6,907 bases of DNA from an uncultured Clostridia bacterium (lineage in GTDB: Bacteria; Bacillota; Clostridia; Christensenellales; QALW01): assembly GCA_900550765.1 (NCBI GenBank), contig URTC01000088.1:1-6907 (forward strand), in the 5' to 3' direction. The position numbers were made by a program, and so were the translations under genes. Position 1 is the first letter of the stretch, and the number at the start of each line of letters is the position of its first letter. Below the pieces are notes generated by a model. It was given only the letters and a program-made list of their open reading frames with translations. It was not told where the DNA came from and searched no databases. Below, piece by piece: positions 1 through 6,178 of the stretch.

Positions 1-1908
1 TTCGGGGCTTCTGCTCTGCGGATAATCGAAAAAGAGACGGAAAGCCTATGTAGGAAACGGGGAATCGGTAAGGCTAAGGCACAGCAGATCGGTGAATCAT
101 TCGGGCAGCTGGTGGGAGCACAGCGTACGGTCATGTTTTTGCAGAAATTCGGTGTTACGCCTAACTTGGCGCTTAAGATATTTTCTTTTTATGGAGAACA
201 TACGATAGAAACCTTGCAGACAAATCCATATTTAATGGTGGAGGATATTGATGGCATTGGTTTTTTGACTGCAGATAAGATCGCGTCCGGTATGGGATTA
301 GCTCAGGACTCTCAATTTCGTATATGTGCAGGCGTGCATCATTGCTTGAAAGAGGCAGGAAACGAGGGCCATACGTTTCTGCCGGAGGAAGTGCTGTGCC
401 AAAGGGCGGCAGTGCTTTTGGGGACGGAAGTTCAACGAGTGCGGGACTCCTTGCTGACTTTAGCGTCGAAACAGCAGGTTGTTATTCGTGAAGTAAAGAA
501 TGATCGGGCGGTTTATCATCCTCAATTCTTTTATGCCGAGGCTTTAATTGCGGGAGATTTGCTTTTACTGCAGCACTCGATTGAAACCGAGCCGGAAAAA
601 GATATTGACCGTGAGATCGACAGCTTTGAAGCGTCAAAGCATATTGTTTTGGCGCAAAAACAGCGTTGTGCTGTTTTACAGGCGATTAACAACGGCATTT
701 GTATTATTACCGGGGGTCCCGGTACTGGTAAGACGACAACATTAGATTGCATTCTGAATTTGTTCCGCCGCCGGGGCATTGAGATCGCTTTGGCGGCTCC
801 TACGGGGAGAGCTGCTAAAAGAATGGCTGATGCCACGGGAGAGGATGCTAAAACGATCCATCGCTTGCTGGAATATACGAAGACTGAAAATGGCTTCATC
901 TTTAAAAGGAATAAGGAAAATCCGTTGGAATGCGGCGTTTGTATTGTGGATGAGGCTAGTATGATCGATATTTTTTTGATGCATGCGCTGCTGGAAGGAC
1001 TGAAGAAAGGAACAAGGCTGATTCTTGTGGGAGATGCCGATCAGCTGCCTTCGGTAGGAGCGGGAAACGTTTTGGCGGATATGATTGCCTCCGGAGTATT
1101 TCCCGTTGTTGCGCTGACGGAAATCTTCCGGCAGGCGGCAGAAAGTACGATCGTGACCAATGCACACCGCATTCATAAGGGAGAGATGCCGATTGTAAAT
1201 CGGCCCGGCGGGGATTTCTTTTTGGACAGAAAGAACAGTGAGCCGCTGATTGCACAAACGGTGGTAGATCTGTGCCTGCGCCGGCTGCCGGATACGTATG
1301 GCATCGATCCGCTGCGCGATATTCAGGTGCTTACCCCTATAAAAAAAGGAGTGTGCGGAGTTTTTCATTTGAATAAACTGCTTCAGGAAGCGCTGAATCC
1401 TAAGGCAAACGGCAAAAAAGAATATGTCAGCGGGGAGAATGTTTTTCGCTGTGGGGATAAAGTTATGCAGATTCGCAATAATTATGAACGTCCGTGGACT
1501 ATGTTTGAGGAAAAAGGTGTGCTGCTCTCGGGCTGTGGGATGTTTAACGGCGACTGCGGCGTTATTGATGCAATCGATCAGGAGGCACGGAGAATTACGG
1601 TACAATTTGAAGACGGCCGTATCTGTATTTATGAATTTGCCGAGGCTGAAGAGCTGGTTTTGGCTTATGCGTTAAGCGTACATAAAAGTCAGGGATGCGA
1701 GTTTCCTTTTGTAGTTATGCCGCTTCCCTTAGGCGGAATGCGTATTATGACAAGAAATCTTTTTTATACTGCGGTTACGCGTGCCAGTAAAATGGTGGTG
1801 CTGTGCGGAAATGAGCGTACGGTGGCGTCAATGGTACAGAATACGGAAACACAAAAGCGGTATTCTGCTTTAGATGTGCGTTTAAAAATGGGGCGCACAT
1901 TGCTGTAA
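1..1908 (+). CDS. recD2: RecD2-type ATP-dependent DNA helicase (RecD-like, SF1B), 5' partial
   Basis: This is the C-terminal 635 residues of a RecD2 helicase, a 5'-3' DNA helicase acting in repair and replication-fork maintenance in bacteria without a full RecBCD. The frame is open from position 1, so the gene begins upstream; the GTG at 112 lies inside the conserved helix-hairpin-helix region and is not the start. A helix-hairpin-helix motif (RGIGKAKAQQIGE) lies near 58-96 and a second one (DGIGFLTADKIA) near 250-285. Helicase motifs follow in order: Walker A GGPGTGKT at 712-735, motif Ia APTGRAAKRM near 799-828, Walker B VDEAS at 946-960, motif III GDADQLPSVGAGN at 1030-1068, motif IV EIFRQA at 1120-1137, motif V SVHKSQG at 1675-1695 and motif VI YTAVTRA at 1765-1785. 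All core motifs are intact. Full RecD2 proteins have roughly 720-850 residues, so about 100 residues are probably missing. No recB or recC is visible, as expected for RecD2. Confidence 0.95.
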   Translation, partial: FGASALRIIEKETESLCRKRGIGKAKAQQIGESFGQLVGAQRTVMFLQKFGVTPNLALKIFSFYGEHTIETLQTNPYLMVEDIDGIGFLTADKIASGMGLAQDSQFRICAGVHHCLKEAGNEGHTFLPEEVLCQRAAVLLGTEVQRVRDSLLTLASKQQVVIREVKNDRAVYHPQFFYAEALIAGDLLLLQHSIETEPEKDIDREIDSFEASKHIVLAQKQRCAVLQAINNGICIITGGPGTGKTTTLDCILNLFRRRGIEIALAAPTGRAAKRMADATGEDAKTIHRLLEYTKTENGFIFKRNKENPLECGVCIVDEASMIDIFLMHALLEGLKKGTRLILVGDADQLPSVGAGNVLADMIASGVFPVVALTEIFRQAAESTIVTNAHRIHKGEMPIVNRPGGDFFLDRKNSEPLIAQTVVDLCLRRLPDTYGIDPLRDIQVLTPIKKGVCGVFHLNKLLQEALNPKANGKKEYVSGENVFRCGDKVMQIRNNYERPWTMFEEKGVLLSGCGMFNGDCGVIDAIDQEARRITVQFEDGRICIYEFAEAEELVLAYALSVHKSQGCEFPFVVMPLPLGGMRIMTRNLFYTAVTRASKMVVLCGNERTVASMVQNTETQKRYSALDVRLKMGRTLL

Positions 1909-1921
1909 TCGACAGCTTTTT
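1902..1921 (+). terminator. short intrinsic terminator overlapping the recD2 stop codon
   Basis: GCTGT (1902-1906) pairs with ACAGC (1912-1916) around the loop AATCG, and TTTTT follows at 1917-1921. The TAA stop of recD2 (1906-1908) sits in the stem and loop. The stem has only five pairs, so termination may be partial, but the position directly at the gene end supports the call. Confidence 0.45.
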
Positions 1922-1965
1922 ACATAAATATTAAAAAATTTTTAATGTTTTTTATAAAAAAGAGG
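1922..1965. other. AT-rich tract with phased A/T runs (possible UP element)
   Basis: Almost pure A/T sequence between the recD2 terminator and the next promoter. It includes a near palindrome of A6T5 (1930-1946) and a perfect 14-base palindrome TTTTTTATAAAAAA (1948-1961) that ends five bases before the -35 box. A/T runs directly upstream of a -35 box can act as an UP element or bend the DNA. This role is inferred from position and composition only. Confidence 0.35.
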
Positions 1966-1994
1966 TTGCATTTGGTTTTTTGTTGTTGTATAAT
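1966..1994 (+). promoter_or_regulatory. sigma-70/sigma-A type promoter of the zinc-ribbon gene
   Basis: A perfect -10 box TATAAT (1989-1994) lies 17 bases after TTGCAT (1966-1971), a moderate -35 box. Transcription would start near 2001, giving a leader of about 115 bases before the ATG at 2117. A second TATAAT at 2015-2020 has no recognisable -35 box at the right distance and is treated as secondary. Confidence 0.65.
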
Positions 1995-2055
1995 AAGGAT
2001 GTTGACGAAGAGTTTATAATGGAATTATGGAGTACCTGCGAGCTTTTTACTTGAT

Positions 2056-2111
2056 TGTTCCCATTGACCCAGTATAACTTGCACGTGCAACAAAAATTTT
2101 AATGGGGGACA
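2056..2111 (+). promoter_or_regulatory. leader helix that masks the ribosome binding site of the zinc-ribbon gene
   Basis: In the predicted mRNA leader, 2056-2067 (TGTTCCCATTGA) can pair with 2099-2111 (TTAATGGGGGACA) in twelve pairs, including two G-U pairs and a single bulged G at 2104. The 3' strand contains the GGGGGA Shine-Dalgarno sequence of the gene starting at 2117. The enclosed loop holds a self-complementary TTGCACGTGCAA. The pairing is visible in the sequence; a regulatory role, such as a temperature- or ligand-responsive switch of translation, is inference. Confidence 0.4.
2079..2090. repeat. perfect 12-base palindrome TTGCACGTGCAA in the leader
   Basis: The sequence equals its own reverse complement. 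It lies about 80 bases after the likely transcription start and 26 bases before the start codon. As DNA it could bind a dimeric regulator; as RNA it could form a TTGC/GCAA stem with an ACGT loop at the tip of the leader helix. No known operator is recognised. Confidence 0.5.
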
Positions 2112-2116
2112 TATCA

Positions 2117-2389
2117 ATGTACGGAGACAAGACATTAATCTGCAAAGAGTGCGGAAAAGAATTTACGTTCACGGCCGGTGAACAGGAATTCTATGCTGAA
2201 AAAGGACTGAAGAATGAGCCCGGTCGCTGCCGCGAATGCCGTCAGGCAAAACGCAATGCGCAGCGTGGACCCAGAGAGATGTTCGACACTGTTTGTGCAG
2301 AGTGCGGCGCACCTACCCAGGTACCTTTCCAGCCCAAGGAAGATCGTCCTGTGTACTGCGACGCTTGCTTTAAGGCTCGCCGTTCATAA
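2117..2389 (+). CDS. double zinc-ribbon protein (zinc-ribbon plus CxxC-x17-CxxC domain)
   Basis: A 90-residue protein with eight cysteines in four CxxC pairs. The N-terminal unit has C9-x2-C12 and C38-x2-C41 separated by the block FTAGEQEFYAEKGL, typical of the probable zinc-ribbon family found in many Bacillota. The C-terminal unit has C60-x2-C63 and C81-x2-C84 with exactly 17 residues between the pairs, matching the CxxC-x17-CxxC domain, including the VPFQP and RPVYC blocks. A basic linker (residues 42-53) joins them. The start is placed at the ATG at 2117 because GGGGGA (2104-2109) lies at the right distance upstream and relatives begin with MY-DKTL; the in-frame ATG at 2102 overlaps that site and lacks its own. 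The molecular function is unknown; binding of nucleic acid or protein through zinc ribbons is plausible. It is a single-gene unit with its own promoter and terminator. Confidence 0.88.
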   Translation: MYGDKTLICKECGKEFTFTAGEQEFYAEKGLKNEPGRCRECRQAKRNAQRGPREMFDTVCAECGAPTQVPFQPKEDRPVYCDACFKARRS

Positions 2390-2442
2390 TTCTGCGATAC
2401 TTAAGCAAAAACTGTTTCGGCGATTGCAGCAAAGAAATGGTT

Positions 2443-2477
2443 AAAAAGATGGATAGCTGGCTATCCATCTTTTTTTT
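2443..2477 (+). terminator. strong intrinsic terminator, possibly bidirectional
   Basis: AGATGGATAG (2447-2456) pairs perfectly with CTATCCATCT (2461-2470) around a CTGG loop, and a run of T continues to 2477. It lies about 55 bases after the zinc-ribbon stop codon. The A run at 2443-2447 gives a U run on the opposite strand, so it could also stop read-through from the - strand genes. Confidence 0.85.
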
Positions 2478-2510
2478 GTAAAAATAATTTTTTCGTTGAA
2501 AGCACACTGC

Positions 2511-2541
2511 AAAAAGGCCCGTCTCTGTTGGAAAGACGGGC
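2511..2541 (-). terminator. intrinsic terminator of the glycosidase gene pair
   Basis: On the - strand GCCCGTCT (2541-2534) pairs with AGACGGGC (2524-2517) around a nine-base loop, followed by CTTTTTG. It lies 15 bases after the stop codon of the gene ending at 2556, and faces the terminator of the convergent zinc-ribbon gene. Confidence 0.85.
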
Positions 2542-2555
2542 ATGCTTTTGCTTTT

Positions 2556-4592
2556 TTATGAGCGTACAACGATGATAGAAGAGTAAGGCGGCATTTCCAG
2601 ATGATATACATCTTTCGCTTCAACGATATCACCGGTACGGTTGTCGATAATTTGAAGGGTACCCTCGCCGGAAATTGTAACCTGATTAGCCTGCGGAGAA
2701 CTGTTGAGAATGTAGTAGATTTCTTCGCCGTCTTTTGTATACCGGCTGACGAACAAGGTATCCTGCTGTGTACTGGTTGCTTTTAATTCATAGCTTACCG
2801 CAGCGATTGTTTCCGCTAAAGCATCCTGACTGATTGAAATTGCTTTTGCAAGCGCCTGTACGCGGTCATGTTCCTGCATTGTTTCTCCCATCTGCGGTTT
2901 TTGCTGCGCCCAAATCAGCTTGCCGCCGGCTTGTTCAAAGGCCAGAAGCTTTTCTAAAATATCCAGCGGCAGTACGGAAACACAAGGCATCAGCATAACG
3001 TTTATCGTTACGCCGTTGCAGGAGAGCGTGCCGTCTTTTCCGATTACGGCTTCCCGCATCCATTGATGATCTACCAGCGTGTTATCCAGCTGATGCTGGT
3101 ATAAACCCAAGGTAAGATTCTTCATGCAGTTTTGTATTTCATGAATTGCCGGCGCAAAATCGCCGCAGTTTCCGTGAATAGGTGTATGCAGTGCCTGGGC
3201 AGATTCAATGGGATAATACATACCGATCCTGCCGTCCCAGGAAGCATTGCGCAGCATATAGGCAATACGGGCAAAATAATCGGTATATAATCTGAGATTT
3301 TCGCCGAGCCGTTCTGCACTTAGGTAGGAGTTGATGTGGGTAATGCCTGAGAAGAAAATCAAATCCATGGTTCCGATTTCCTGTTCAATGGTAAAGTCCG
3401 GTTTTCCATCTCTTTGAACAGGGCAGATTTCTACCATAACCCGTTGAGGTCTTCCGGCAGCACGGGCGGCGGAGCCGACAAATTTAGCCGCCATCATGTA
3501 GTGGAAAGCCGCGTTTTTAAACTCTTCGGGGTCGCCGGTCAGAATATCCACACAGGGCCAGCTCATATTGCGCAGGCAGGCAAATAAGTCGCCGTTCATT
3601 ACAACGTGGAACCCGATACTCTCCTCTAAAAGGTTATGGCCGGAGAATTTCATATTGTGCGCGGCGCACCATTCGTTGATTTGCTTAAAGAAGCCATCCA
3701 CTACCATCTTGGCTACAGTTTGTTCAAAGTGAACGCGAACGGTTTTATCCAGGACCTCTTCCCCTTCGAACAGGCGGTGCAGGTGCGGCATCAGATCATA
3801 GCCGTGCATCTGTTCATATACCTGGGGCAGTTCAGTCTGCCAGGGGTGGTTGGCATAGGGATAATCTTCTGAAACATTGATGTAGCCGCTCATTAAGCTG
3901 GGCTCATCCGTAAATACGGCGTCGATGCGCTCACCGATATTCGGGATTTCCTGCGCATATTTTTCATAGGTGTTATGGATGAATTCGCCGATGGCCGCTT
4001 TATCCATAATATTGGGGTAATGCCGGGGATACCAGCCGCATTTTTCCGCGTGGCTGCCTTCAAAAACAACTCTCTGGGCAAAGGCATAGAGCGTCCAGCT
4101 GCCCGAAACTCCGGCAAATTTCACAGTTTGTTCAGACCAGTCTGCCTGCAGCTGTGTGCCATTTTGGTCAATGGCGTAAGCATATAAGAATTTTTCCAGC
4201 TTTTCATCAAGCGGAAGGGAGACCGGAATGGTTCCTTCGCCCTGCTGCTTGATGCAGACAATACCGCGCGCTTCATATTCCGGATGATCCTTTAGCGTAA
4301 GCCCGTCGGCCGAACCGCTGGGATATCCCTTTTCATCATAGAGCCATAGCTTTAAGCCGGACTGTTCACAGTCATACAGGACTTTGTTGATAAAATCAAA
4401 ATCATCCTGATTACAGAGATAATCTCCATGGGAGTCTACCGCGTGCCAGGGAACGTTTGTAACGACACCGCCTACGCCGCCGTCACAGTACATTTTGATG
4501 CGCTGGGGATGGTTGGTGCCCCAATCATGGGTAAGCATGTGAAGCCGGTATTCGGCATCCTGGTTTTTTAATTTGGTTTGGTCCAGTTTCAT
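2556..4592 (-). CDS. GH106-like TIM-barrel glycoside hydrolase, cytoplasmic, substrate unknown
   Basis: A 678-residue protein that resembles the glycosidase group around family GH106 (alpha-L-rhamnosidase-like). Recognisable signatures are LWLYDEKGYPSG (82-93), close to the WLYDExxxPSG block of that group; VFTDEPS (226-232); SGHNLLEES (317-325); VEICPVQRDG (387-396); and GMYYPIES (457-464). The acidic residues D229, E230, E323, E324 and E388 are candidates for catalysis or metal binding, which cannot be assigned from sequence. Residues 534-567 (LMPCVSVLP to AGGKLIW) look like an alpha/beta accessory domain, and the end (614-678, SRYTKDGEEIYYILN onward) like a beta-sandwich. GH106 enzymes are usually 900 or more residues and secreted; this one is shorter and has no signal peptide, so it probably acts on imported substrate. 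The start has AAGGAA (4607-4602) about ten bases upstream. It follows the GH99-like gene after 71 bases with no terminator between, suggesting one transcript. Family assignment is moderately secure; rhamnose specificity is not established. Confidence 0.75.
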   Translation of the reverse strand: MKLDQTKLKNQDAEYRLHMLTHDWGTNHPQRIKMYCDGGVGGVVTNVPWHAVDSHGDYLCNQDDFDFINKVLYDCEQSGLKLWLYDEKGYPSGSADGLTLKDHPEYEARGIVCIKQQGEGTIPVSLPLDEKLEKFLYAYAIDQNGTQLQADWSEQTVKFAGVSGSWTLYAFAQRVVFEGSHAEKCGWYPRHYPNIMDKAAIGEFIHNTYEKYAQEIPNIGERIDAVFTDEPSLMSGYINVSEDYPYANHPWQTELPQVYEQMHGYDLMPHLHRLFEGEEVLDKTVRVHFEQTVAKMVVDGFFKQINEWCAAHNMKFSGHNLLEESIGFHVVMNGDLFACLRNMSWPCVDILTGDPEEFKNAAFHYMMAAKFVGSAARAAGRPQRVMVEICPVQRDGKPDFTIEQEIGTMDLIFFSGITHINSYLSAERLGENLRLYTDYFARIAYMLRNASWDGRIGMYYPIESAQALHTPIHGNCGDFAPAIHEIQNCMKNLTLGLYQHQLDNTLVDHQWMREAVIGKDGTLSCNGVTINVMLMPCVSVLPLDILEKLLAFEQAGGKLIWAQQKPQMGETMQEHDRVQALAKAISISQDALAETIAAVSYELKATSTQQDTLFVSRYTKDGEEIYYILNSSPQANQVTISGEGTLQIIDNRTGDIVEAKDVYHLEMPPYSSIIVVRS

Positions 4593-4663
4593 GGGGAAGT
4601 GTTCCTTTCTTGTTTTGCTCTTTTATTCCATAGCAAGCTGCTAATAGAAGCGAAAATAAAATT

Positions 4664-5677
4664 CTACTTGGATAAATACTGTTTTAACGCCTGCAGACGG
4701 CTGTTGTTCGGAATATTTTTGCCGTTTTCCTGAAGGGGATTGCCTGCTTCGTCCACGGTAACCGTAGGGCAGAGCCATCCGCCTTCGTCGTGCTCGTTCC
4801 AGGCATAAATTATCAGGGCCTTGGCAGGGCAGGCCGCCTCATGCGCCTTTATCCACTGCACACAGTCATCCAAATGTTTAACAATTTCTTCCGGGGTAGC
4901 CGTCGGCACACTGCTGACATGATCAACTTCGCCGCCCCAGGAAATGGGATTGTCGCCGTGCGGCCGGGGATCCCATCCGGTGGAAACGCAGGGAATCATA
5001 TCCATGTTTTCCTCAAGCCCGCGTTCCCAGCGCTGCCGGCCGTTTTGGGCCATTTGGGCAAACGGTATTTCATCGCCGAACAGGGCATAGTCGGAAATCG
5101 CGTTGCCGTCCATCTCCTTTGCGTGGGCCGGGCTGCTGCCCATTAGTGCAAGATAGGGCTGCTTATATCCTTTCTGCCGGCAGGTTTCCCGTACAAAATT
5201 TACCTTGCTGCGGATGTCAGCTTCGGTATAAACAAAAAGAAGCGGTCGGCCGTCGGGGATTTTAAAGTAAAAATCCTGCTGAAACAGCTCGATGAGCTCT
5301 AACATTTCCTCTTGGTCGTTCGGAATACTGATGCTTGCAAGTTTTACTTTGTTTCTGTATCTGCTTTGGGTGTGAAAGCGCCGTGCCCAGGACATTTCAG
5401 ATTGATTGGAATACCAGCAGTAGGCAAAATAATCAATACCGGCGTCGGCGGCCATTAAAATTTCCTCATCAAATTGTTCCTGCGTATAATCCGGGAGAAT
5501 AACCGGGCCGTTGATATAAAGCTTGGCAAAATAAGGCGCTCGGAAGTGATATTTGGCAGGAGTCAGCGTACGGCAGACTTGTGCGCCTACATGGGAAGCG
5601 CCGACGTTGCGTGTTTCACAGTCCGGCGAAACCCAAGCGTCCCAGCGGATAGCGCCGATAGAAATACCGTCTTTCAT
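4664..5677 (-). CDS. GH99/GH71/WbsX-like glycosidase-fold protein
   Basis: A 337-residue protein resembling the family GH99/GH71-like (WbsX-type) TIM-barrel proteins found in polysaccharide loci. Supporting blocks are GAIRWDAWVSP at the N-terminus (8-18), LTPAKYHFRAPYFA (38-51), DYFAYCWYS (82-90), RPLLFVY (144-150), VSTGWDPRPH (231-240) and the strongly conserved-looking end block IIYAWNEHDEGGWLCPT (289-305). The acidic residues in WNEHDEGGW are candidate catalytic residues by comparison with related barrels, but this is inference. No signal peptide is present, so it is probably cytoplasmic. The ATG at 5677 has a strong site GGAGG (5688-5684) six bases upstream. It is the first gene after the promoter at 5739-5767 and is followed by the GH106-like gene. 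It could cleave a glycan or glycoside together with that enzyme; a transferase or non-catalytic role cannot be excluded. Confidence 0.72.
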   Translation of the reverse strand: MKDGISIGAIRWDAWVSPDCETRNVGASHVGAQVCRTLTPAKYHFRAPYFAKLYINGPVILPDYTQEQFDEEILMAADAGIDYFAYCWYSNQSEMSWARRFHTQSRYRNKVKLASISIPNDQEEMLELIELFQQDFYFKIPDGRPLLFVYTEADIRSKVNFVRETCRQKGYKQPYLALMGSSPAHAKEMDGNAISDYALFGDEIPFAQMAQNGRQRWERGLEENMDMIPCVSTGWDPRPHGDNPISWGGEVDHVSSVPTATPEEIVKHLDDCVQWIKAHEAACPAKALIIYAWNEHDEGGWLCPTVTVDEAGNPLQENGKNIPNNSRLQALKQYLSK

Positions 5678-5701
5678 AAAAAACCTCCGTTTTTTGCGCG
5701 T

Positions 5702-5719
5702 GCGAAAAAAGAATTTCGC
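5702..5719 (-). promoter_or_regulatory. small leader hairpin before the GH99-like gene
   Basis: GCGAAA and TTTCGC form a six-base inverted repeat around a six-base loop in the predicted 55-base leader, upstream of the ribosome binding site. It may be an operator or an mRNA-stabilising hairpin; no known operator consensus is matched. Confidence 0.3.
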
Positions 5720-5738
5720 CGCCTTTCAACTTTTTCCC

Positions 5739-5767
5739 ATTATAGCATATCCCCAAAGGCAATGCAA
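5739..5767 (-). promoter_or_regulatory. promoter of the glycosidase gene pair
   Basis: On the - strand a perfect TATAAT (5744-5739) carries an extended TGC element (5747-5745) and lies 17 bases after TTGCAT (5767-5762). The start of transcription would be near 5732, about 55 bases before the ATG at 5677. This is the best promoter in the window and makes the two glycosidase genes independent of the genes upstream. Confidence 0.75.
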
Positions 5768-5843
5768 GAGGGAAAATATTTTTCAAAGGGAAGTTTTTTT
5801 GTTCCTGTACCGTGCTTTTTATGTAGCGAGAACGACTGGATTT

Positions 5844-6176
5844 TTATTCTTTTGCCGGATATTTTTCTGCATTTTTTACTGTCTTTTTTTCTACCGCATG
5901 TGAAAGATCAATAGTAAAGTGCATACACAAGCGGCATACATACCAAAAAATATCGGCAAGTTCTTCCTGTAGGTGTTCAAATTCCGTAAAATCCTGCTTT
6001 ACGGTATCGGCCGCATCCGAAGGAAGCCACATAAAAATTTCGGTTAATTCGGCGGCTTCCACGGAAAGCGCCATGACTAAATCCTTTGCGTTTTCATTTT
6101 CCCGCCAGGCACGGGCGTCGCAAAAATCCTGAATGTGCTTTTTTAATTGAGCCAAGGTAGCCGTGGTATCGGTCAT
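5844..6176 (-). CDS. MazG/DCTPP1-like nucleotide pyrophosphohydrolase
   Basis: A 110-residue all-alpha NTP pyrophosphatase of the MazG superfamily, closest in layout to the DCTPP1 (RS21-C6) type, which hydrolyses (d)NTPs such as dCTP or modified dCTP to the monophosphate and pyrophosphate and so cleans the nucleotide pool. The metal-binding pattern is intact: E40-x2-E43 within LSVEAAELTEIFMW (37-50) and E72-x2-D75 within EELADIFWYV (71-80). The end KNAEKYP (101-107) is also typical. The length is normal for a single-domain member. The ATG at 6176 is chosen because GGGAG (6186-6182) lies five bases upstream; a TTG at 6188 in the same frame would overlap the previous gene and lacks support. The gene begins two bases after the stop of the acidic gene, implying translational coupling. 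The exact nucleotide substrate cannot be told. No clear terminator follows before the next promoter. Confidence 0.88.
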   Translation of the reverse strand: MTDTTATLAQLKKHIQDFCDARAWRENENAKDLVMALSVEAAELTEIFMWLPSDAADTVKQDFTEFEHLQEELADIFWYVCRLCMHFTIDLSHAVEKKTVKNAEKYPAKE

Positions 6177-6178
6177 AG

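Noticed and set aside
112..120. GTG at 112 as the recD2 start
   Set aside because: The frame is open to position 1 and the upstream residues form the conserved helix-hairpin-helix segment of RecD2, so the gene starts outside the window.
742..1605. Long open frame of 287 codons on the - strand
   Set aside because: It lies wholly antisense to conserved recD2 helicase motifs, has low-complexity, Ile/Gln/Arg-rich content and no recognisable domain.
2002..2020. TTGACG and the second TATAAT (2015-2020) as a promoter
   Set aside because: Only seven bases separate the two boxes, far too few for a sigma-A promoter, and no other -35 box lies at the right distance.
2102..2116. ATG at 2102 as the zinc-ribbon start
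   Set aside because: It overlaps the GGGGGA ribosome binding site that serves the ATG at 2117, has no site of its own, and family members start at the second position.
5715..5732. Possible catabolite-responsive element in the leader of the glycosidase unit (TTGAAAGGCGGCGAA on the - strand)
   Set aside because: The central CG falls one base out of register with the consensus, so the match is not convincing.
5474..5914. Open frame of 146 codons on the + strand across the glycosidase promoter
   Set aside because: It is antisense to the start of the GH99-like gene and to the end of the pyrophosphohydrolase gene, and its middle is non-coding AT-rich sequence; the product resembles no family.
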